Origin: Candidatus Hydrogenedentota bacterium
GTDB lineage: Bacteria; Hydrogenedentota; Hydrogenedentia; Hydrogenedentiales; CAITNO01
DNA length: 8,088 bases
Assembly (NCBI GenBank): GCA_903922535.1
Contig: CAIXUF010001435.1
Coordinates: 1 to 8,088, forward strand
Direction of reading: 5' to 3'
The notes under the pieces are model-generated. The model saw nothing but the letters and a program-made list of their open reading frames with translations. It was not told where the DNA came from and did not search any database. The stretch's first letter is position 1. Each line of letters opens with the position of its first letter. Both the position numbers and the translations under genes were made by a program. This document shows, one piece after another, positions 4,718 to 8,088 of the stretch.

Positions 4718-5337
4718 TCTGTCTGGGGGGTAGTCTGCCCGTTTGCCGCTTCGCGCAGTTCCTTTTTCCGCGCCACAAGCGCATGGAGCACCGAAATCCG
4801 CATCTTGGGCCCGCCCGATTTGCCGGTGCGCGCGTCCTGCACCATGACGTCGAGGAACACGCCGCGGCGGCGGTGATAGCAGACCCAGACGGGATAGTGG
4901 TAAGGGCGGATTTCCTCGATGCCGTCCACGATCGGCTTGTTTATCAGGCCGCGTTGTCTCAGGACGTACAGCATCGCCCCTTTGCGGGCAAGCGCCGCAA
5001 CGCGCGTTTCGTCAAGGACGGCCGGGAAGATGTCACCGTCCAGTTCGCGCTCGGCCAGTTCGTTGTCGCACTCGAGCAGCGAGAACTCGCCGTTGATTCC
5101 CTCCACCGCGGTCCACACGCTGCGCTCGCTCCTGGGGGAGGTGGCGTGCACAAGCACGGCGAAGGAGGGCAGCCACAGCCGTTCTATGAACGGCAGAACG
5201 CGGGTGGCGGGATCCTCCGGGACGGCAACACTCGCCTTCACGGCAAAGCGCCCGAAAAGGTTGCCAAAACGCGGACGGCCGAAAAACCGCACCGCCTGCT
5301 CCGCACCGACAAGGACTGGCAGGCAAAGAGAGGTCAA
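4714..5337 (-). CDS. Conserved-looking hypothetical protein, last gene of the symporter operon (207 aa)
   Basis: No family recognised and no signal peptide or membrane span obvious, so probably cytoplasmic. Notable segments are a central acidic stretch (86-101: LLECDNELAERELDGD) and a C-terminal block at 145-183 (PYHYPVWVCYHRRRGVFLDVMVQDARTGKSGGPKMR) that alternates hydrophobic strands with basic residues and looks like the best-conserved core. The start is a TTG at 5337 that overlaps the upstream PASTA gene's stop in the arrangement TTGA, supported by AAGGGG 5 nt upstream. No ATG or GTG lies closer to the overlap. The coupling suggests its level is tied to the PASTA protein. It meets the small plus-strand gene tail to tail with a 4-bp overlap. 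Confidence 0.7.
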   Translation of the reverse strand: MTSLCLPVLVGAEQAVRFFGRPRFGNLFGRFAVKASVAVPEDPATRVLPFIERLWLPSFAVLVHATSPRSERSVWTAVEGINGEFSLLECDNELAERELDGDIFPAVLDETRVAALARKGAMLYVLRQRGLINKPIVDGIEEIRPYHYPVWVCYHRRRGVFLDVMVQDARTGKSGGPKMRISVLHALVARKKELREAANGQTTPQTD

Positions 5338-6428
5338 TCGCGCCCCTTGTTGCGTGTCAGCAACAGCCGCCCATAGATGATCGCGCCGACGCCGATCAAC
5401 AGCAGCACGACCGCGCAGACGAAGTTGACCGTGGCCGCCCTGAGATGCGGTTCCAAGTAGGTGCCGGCGGCGGGGCTCTGCTTTATGATTGCACCGGCGG
5501 GCACGGTCGGACTGAAGGCTTTGGTGACAACGCCCACCTTCATCCCTTTTTCGTTGATGCTCTTGGCGGCAAGTTCCTCACTTTGTCCGGCCACCCCGGG
5601 CATGACGGAAAAGGCACCGCTGCCCTGACCCCGGGAGACGGTCAGTTGGATGATGGCGCCGCGGTTAATCGGCTCGCCGGGAGCGGGGCGCTGGTCGACG
5701 ACGGAACCGGCAGGCACCGTAGCGTTGAAGACATCCACCATGGGACCCAGCACGAACCCCGCGCTTTCGATGGCCTTCTTGGCGTCCGCGGCGGACAACT
5801 TCATCAGGTCCGGCGACGAGACGGCTTCGGGCCCCTTGGACACGACCAGATCAACGGTGGTCCCGGAAGGAATAGACACGTCTTCCGCGGGATTCTGGCG
5901 GATGACTATTCCCTCCGGAATGTCAAGACTGAAATCGTCCGTGACGCTGCCCGCTTCAAGCTGGGCATGTTCAACCATCCTTATGGCGATATCCTTGGGC
6001 TGTCTCGTCAACCGGGGCATAATGACGTTGTGGGGCGCGCCGCGGGAAATGACAAGGTTCACCTTGGCCGTGGGCTCCGCTGAAGCGCCCGCCGCAGGAT
6101 CCTGACCGATCACCTTTCCCTGCGGGACGGCCGCGTCGAATCTTCCCTTGACCTCGCCCACGGCAAGCCCCAATTCCCCGATCACCTTCCGTGCCTGACG
6201 CTCGGTCTGCTGCGTCATGTCGGGAACAAGGGCGGTTGCGCCCCTCGACACCACGAAATCCACCGACTTCACCGGCGCATACGCGTAGTATGTTCCGAAG
6301 ATGACAGGCAGGCCGACCGCAAGGATGAACAGGCCCAGCGCGACATAGGTTTCGCCGTCGCGCTTCTCCATGCGGATGTTGACATTCTTGTCAGAATCAG
6401 ACACTTTGGGTTGATCGCTCATCAGCAT
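5334..6428 (-). CDS. Membrane-anchored protein with four PASTA repeats and two transmembrane spans
   Basis: The product is 364 residues. After a short hydrophilic N-terminus (1-26) comes a membrane span (about 28-50). Four PASTA-type repeats follow at about 64-130, 136-199, 204-267 and 273-329, each with the pattern of a helix, then V-P-x-G-x-V-[IV]-x-Q-x-P-A-x-G and a closing strand ending in [LV]xVSRG-like residues. The fourth lacks a normal closing strand and runs straight into a second membrane span (about 331-357) and a basic tail (RNKGRD). PASTA repeats in serine/threonine kinases and penicillin-binding proteins sense muropeptides or act as spacers. Here there is no kinase or transpeptidase domain. 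With an even number of spans both termini would be cytoplasmic and the repeats extracytoplasmic. The start at 6428 (AGGAA 8 nt upstream) is preferred; ATG 6422 is an alternative. The frame stays open to 6758, but that extension overlaps the 92-residue gene. Confidence 0.85.
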   Translation of the reverse strand: MLMSDQPKVSDSDKNVNIRMEKRDGETYVALGLFILAVGLPVIFGTYYAYAPVKSVDFVVSRGATALVPDMTQQTERQARKVIGELGLAVGEVKGRFDAAVPQGKVIGQDPAAGASAEPTAKVNLVISRGAPHNVIMPRLTRQPKDIAIRMVEHAQLEAGSVTDDFSLDIPEGIVIRQNPAEDVSIPSGTTVDLVVSKGPEAVSSPDLMKLSAADAKKAIESAGFVLGPMVDVFNATVPAGSVVDQRPAPGEPINRGAIIQLTVSRGQGSGAFSVMPGVAGQSEELAAKSINEKGMKVGVVTKAFSPTVPAGAIIKQSPAAGTYLEPHLRAATVNFVCAVVLLLIGVGAIIYGRLLLTRNKGRD

Positions 6429-6439
6429 GTCCGCAGTTC

Positions 6440-6718
6440 CTATCTGAAGTAGAAGTAGACCACCACGTGGGGGGTCATGGAGATTACCGTCCAAAACCGC
6501 AGGTCGGTCCAGATGGATTTGTAGGGCCGGCCGCGGTTCACATACTTGGGGTTGAGCAGCAGGCCCACCCATATCATCGTCAGCACGAAAATGCCGACGC
6601 CGCACCAGCCGGCCATCCAGTTGGGGATTTGGCCAAGGGCGTGGTTGATCGGCACAAAGATGTACCGGAGCGTCGGGCCAAAGAACCCGTCGCAAAAGGC
6701 AGTAATGGCGTCTTCCAT
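6440..6718 (-). CDS. Small membrane protein translationally coupled to the symporter (92 aa)
   Basis: The ATG at 6716-6718 shares its first base with the TAA stop of the symporter (TAATG), a layout typical of translational coupling. The product has two clear hydrophobic spans at about 38-57 and 75-91, an aromatic/amphipathic N-terminal region (12-34: FFGPTLRYIFVPINHALGQIPNW), and a basic connecting loop (NPKYVNRGRPYKS). I do not recognise a named family. Small two-span proteins next to SSF symporters can be accessory subunits (YhdT beside PanF is a known arrangement), but similarity to YhdT is not evident. A role as accessory or stabilising subunit of the neighbouring transporter is inference from coupling and hydrophobicity. 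The PASTA gene begins 11 bp after its stop. Confidence 0.75.
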   Translation of the reverse strand: MEDAITAFCDGFFGPTLRYIFVPINHALGQIPNWMAGWCGVGIFVLTMIWVGLLLNPKYVNRGRPYKSIWTDLRFWTVISMTPHVVVYFYFR

Positions 6719-8088
6719 TAGGAAACCCTTTCCTGCAGCGCCTCTTGGGCGTCTTCATCGGTCACCACGGAACTCCAGCAAAGCCCGCGCAGTTTCTCCT
6801 CGGACTCCCGCCTGGTCAGGAGGCTGACCACGACGGTGACCACCAGGGCGAAAATGAACGACCACCAGGCCACGAACAGGAACGGCTCGGCGGAGGCGAA
6901 GAGCCCCGGCGTGTACTTGAGCACAAAGCAGAACAAGACGCCCAGCACCAGCCCGGCCAGGCCGCCGTAGCCGGTGGCCCGCGGCCACAGGACGCCCAGC
7001 AGCAGAATGGCCAGCAGGGGACCCTGGAACAGCGACAGGATGGTCTGCATGAAGACGTAAATGTGCTCGCGGTTGGCGATGGGCTCGGCCAGGAGCGCCG
7101 TCGAGATGATCAGCGCCAGCGTGATGAAGCGGCCCATGCCCAGCGCCATCTTCTCGGTCATCGGGCCCTTGCCCATCCAGTTGCGGATCTGGCCGAAGAT
7201 GTCGGTAATGAAAATGGTTGTGGTCGAGTTGAGGGAGGCCGAGATGTGCGACATCATGGCGGCAAACAGCGCGGCGAACATGAGACCGCGCAGGCCGGCC
7301 GGCATGAGCAGCCGGATCATCTCGGGCACGGCGCGGTCGGCGTTGGCGCTGCCGAGCTGCGGAATCAGGACGATGGCGCACAGGCCGGGCAGGGCCACCA
7401 TCAGGGGAATCATGGCCTTGAGCAGGCCGCCGAAGAGCATGCCGCCCTTGGCGTCCCATTCGGAGCGCGCGCCGAGCGTGCGCTGCACGATCACCTGGTT
7501 GCCGCTCATGTAGGCCACGGCCATCACCAGCGCCAGCCCAAACACGATGCCGGTCCAGGGAAACGGCCCGGTGGTGTTGTGCGGCAGCAGCAGCTTGAAG
7601 TGGTCCGCGTACTGCGGGCCCATGGCCAGCACCTTCTCATGGAGCGCCGTCCAGCCGCCGACCTCCCACAGGCTGAGCGCGAGCAGGCCGAAGCCGCCCA
7701 CGTACATGACAATCAACTGCACCACGTCGGTGAACACCACGGCGGTCAGGCCGCCGGAGAAGGTGTAAATGCCGGTGATGCCCGCGGTCAGCCACAGCGT
7801 GATGTAGGGGTTCCAGCCGAGGATGGTGTGCATCAGCTTGTCGGCCGACAGCCACTGCATGATGGCGAGCATGAAGAACAGCACCACGGCCCAGATCAGG
7901 CCGTTGATGAACTGCACCGCCGTGTTGTAACGGCGCCCGAGGAACTCGGGGATGGTGAACACCCCGGATCGCCAGAAGTAGGGCACGAACACGAAGGCGG
8001 CGATGACCATGGCGGGCATGGAGCCCATCCAGTCGAAATTGGCCGCCGACACGCCGTTGGTGTAGGCCGCGCCCGCCACCGCCACAAA
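6718..8088 (-). CDS. SLC5/SSF-family sodium/solute symporter (N-terminus outside the window)
   Basis: The frame is open to the window edge, and 456 residues are visible; the first span and start are missing, probably some tens of residues. The family is clear. The visible start (NGVSAANFDWMG) matches TM1/TM2 of SGLT-like proteins, followed by SGVFTIPEFLGRRYN, the GGLTAVVFTDVVQLIVMY signature, GNQVIVQRTLGA (SGLT-like DQxxVQR, with N in place of D), and SASLNSTTTIFITDIF (about 283-297). That last segment corresponds to the TM8 segment carrying Na2-site hydroxyl residues in vSGLT. About eleven further hydrophobic spans are visible, with a hydrophilic C-terminal tail. It should couple Na+ influx to uptake of a solute (sugar, polyol or similar) across the cytoplasmic membrane; the substrate cannot be told from sequence. 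It leads an operon with the 92-residue membrane protein, the PASTA protein and the 207-residue protein. Confidence 0.92.
   Translation of the reverse strand, partial: FVAVAGAAYTNGVSAANFDWMGSMPAMVIAAFVFVPYFWRSGVFTIPEFLGRRYNTAVQFINGLIWAVVLFFMLAIMQWLSADKLMHTILGWNPYITLWLTAGITGIYTFSGGLTAVVFTDVVQLIVMYVGGFGLLALSLWEVGGWTALHEKVLAMGPQYADHFKLLLPHNTTGPFPWTGIVFGLALVMAVAYMSGNQVIVQRTLGARSEWDAKGGMLFGGLLKAMIPLMVALPGLCAIVLIPQLGSANADRAVPEMIRLLMPAGLRGLMFAALFAAMMSHISASLNSTTTIFITDIFGQIRNWMGKGPMTEKMALGMGRFITLALIISTALLAEPIANREHIYVFMQTILSLFQGPLLAILLLGVLWPRATGYGGLAGLVLGVLFCFVLKYTPGLFASAEPFLFVAWWSFIFALVVTVVVSLLTRRESEEKLRGLCWSSVVTDEDAQEALQERVS

Noticed and set aside
4540..5376. 278-residue plus-strand frame, with similar plus-strand frames at 5445-6083 and 7061-7513
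   Set aside because: These are long open frames antisense to clear genes in GC-rich DNA. They lack domain signals and the antisense genes have recognisable families or coupled starts.
6429..6758. Longer PASTA-protein start giving 474 residues
   Set aside because: The added part is fully covered by the 92-residue membrane gene and the end of the symporter gene in other frames, and its peptide is Arg/Pro-rich like a shadow frame.
1..8088. CRISPR arrays, insertion sequences, rRNA
   Set aside because: No regularly spaced repeats, transposase genes with terminal repeats or rRNA-like sequence were seen on either strand.

Overview
The window joins two different kinds of DNA at about position 4345. 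The left part (1-4345) looks like the right end of an integrated genetic element. The right part (4346-8088) looks like ordinary chromosome with a tightly packed operon. Third-position GC is clearly higher on the right. I cannot name the organism. The GC-rich coding, a sodium/solute symporter followed by a free-standing PASTA-repeat membrane protein, and the class II tRNA-Ser tail would fit a Gram-negative-like bacterium of the Planctomycetes/Verrucomicrobia/Lentisphaerae/Hydrogenedentes type, but that is a low-confidence inference.

Left part. The window opens inside a plus-strand UvrD/Rep-type helicase gene, of which only the C-terminal half is present (motifs II to VI visible). Convergent to it, on the minus strand, is a two-gene cluster: a zinc-ribbon protein with a HEPN-type RNxxxH motif, then a CoiA-like nuclease. 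Divergent from these, on the plus strand, are two tandem paralogues that each fuse a four-cysteine N-terminal module (CxxC, C-x-RFPP, CGEHP) to an AlpA/excisionase-like helix-turn-helix. About 280 bp of mostly non-coding, AT-richer DNA follows. It holds three copies of a GTACACA/TGTGTAC motif, a good sigma70-type promoter pointing rightwards and an imperfect 19-bp palindrome. It then runs into the 3' half of a tRNA-Ser (variable arm, T arm, acceptor strand, CCA) that has no 5' half. This is the expected signature of an att site at the far end of an element integrated into a tRNA-Ser gene; the intact tRNA and the integrase would lie to the left, outside the window.

Right part. After the tRNA tail come a small hairpin, a perfect 11-bp tandem repeat and a TATAAT promoter, then a plus-strand gene for a 61-residue single-span membrane protein. 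The rest is a minus-strand operon read right to left: a SLC5/SSF sodium/solute symporter (N-terminus outside the window), a 92-residue membrane protein whose start overlaps the symporter stop, a protein with four PASTA repeats between two membrane spans, and a 207-residue protein of unknown family. Overlaps or very short gaps join all four, so they are probably co-transcribed and may form one membrane-associated functional unit.

The least explained parts are the att-proximal control region with its outward promoter, the twin cysteine-module/HTH regulators, the HEPN-like plus CoiA-like pair as a possible defence or toxin module, and the kinase-less PASTA protein in a transporter operon.
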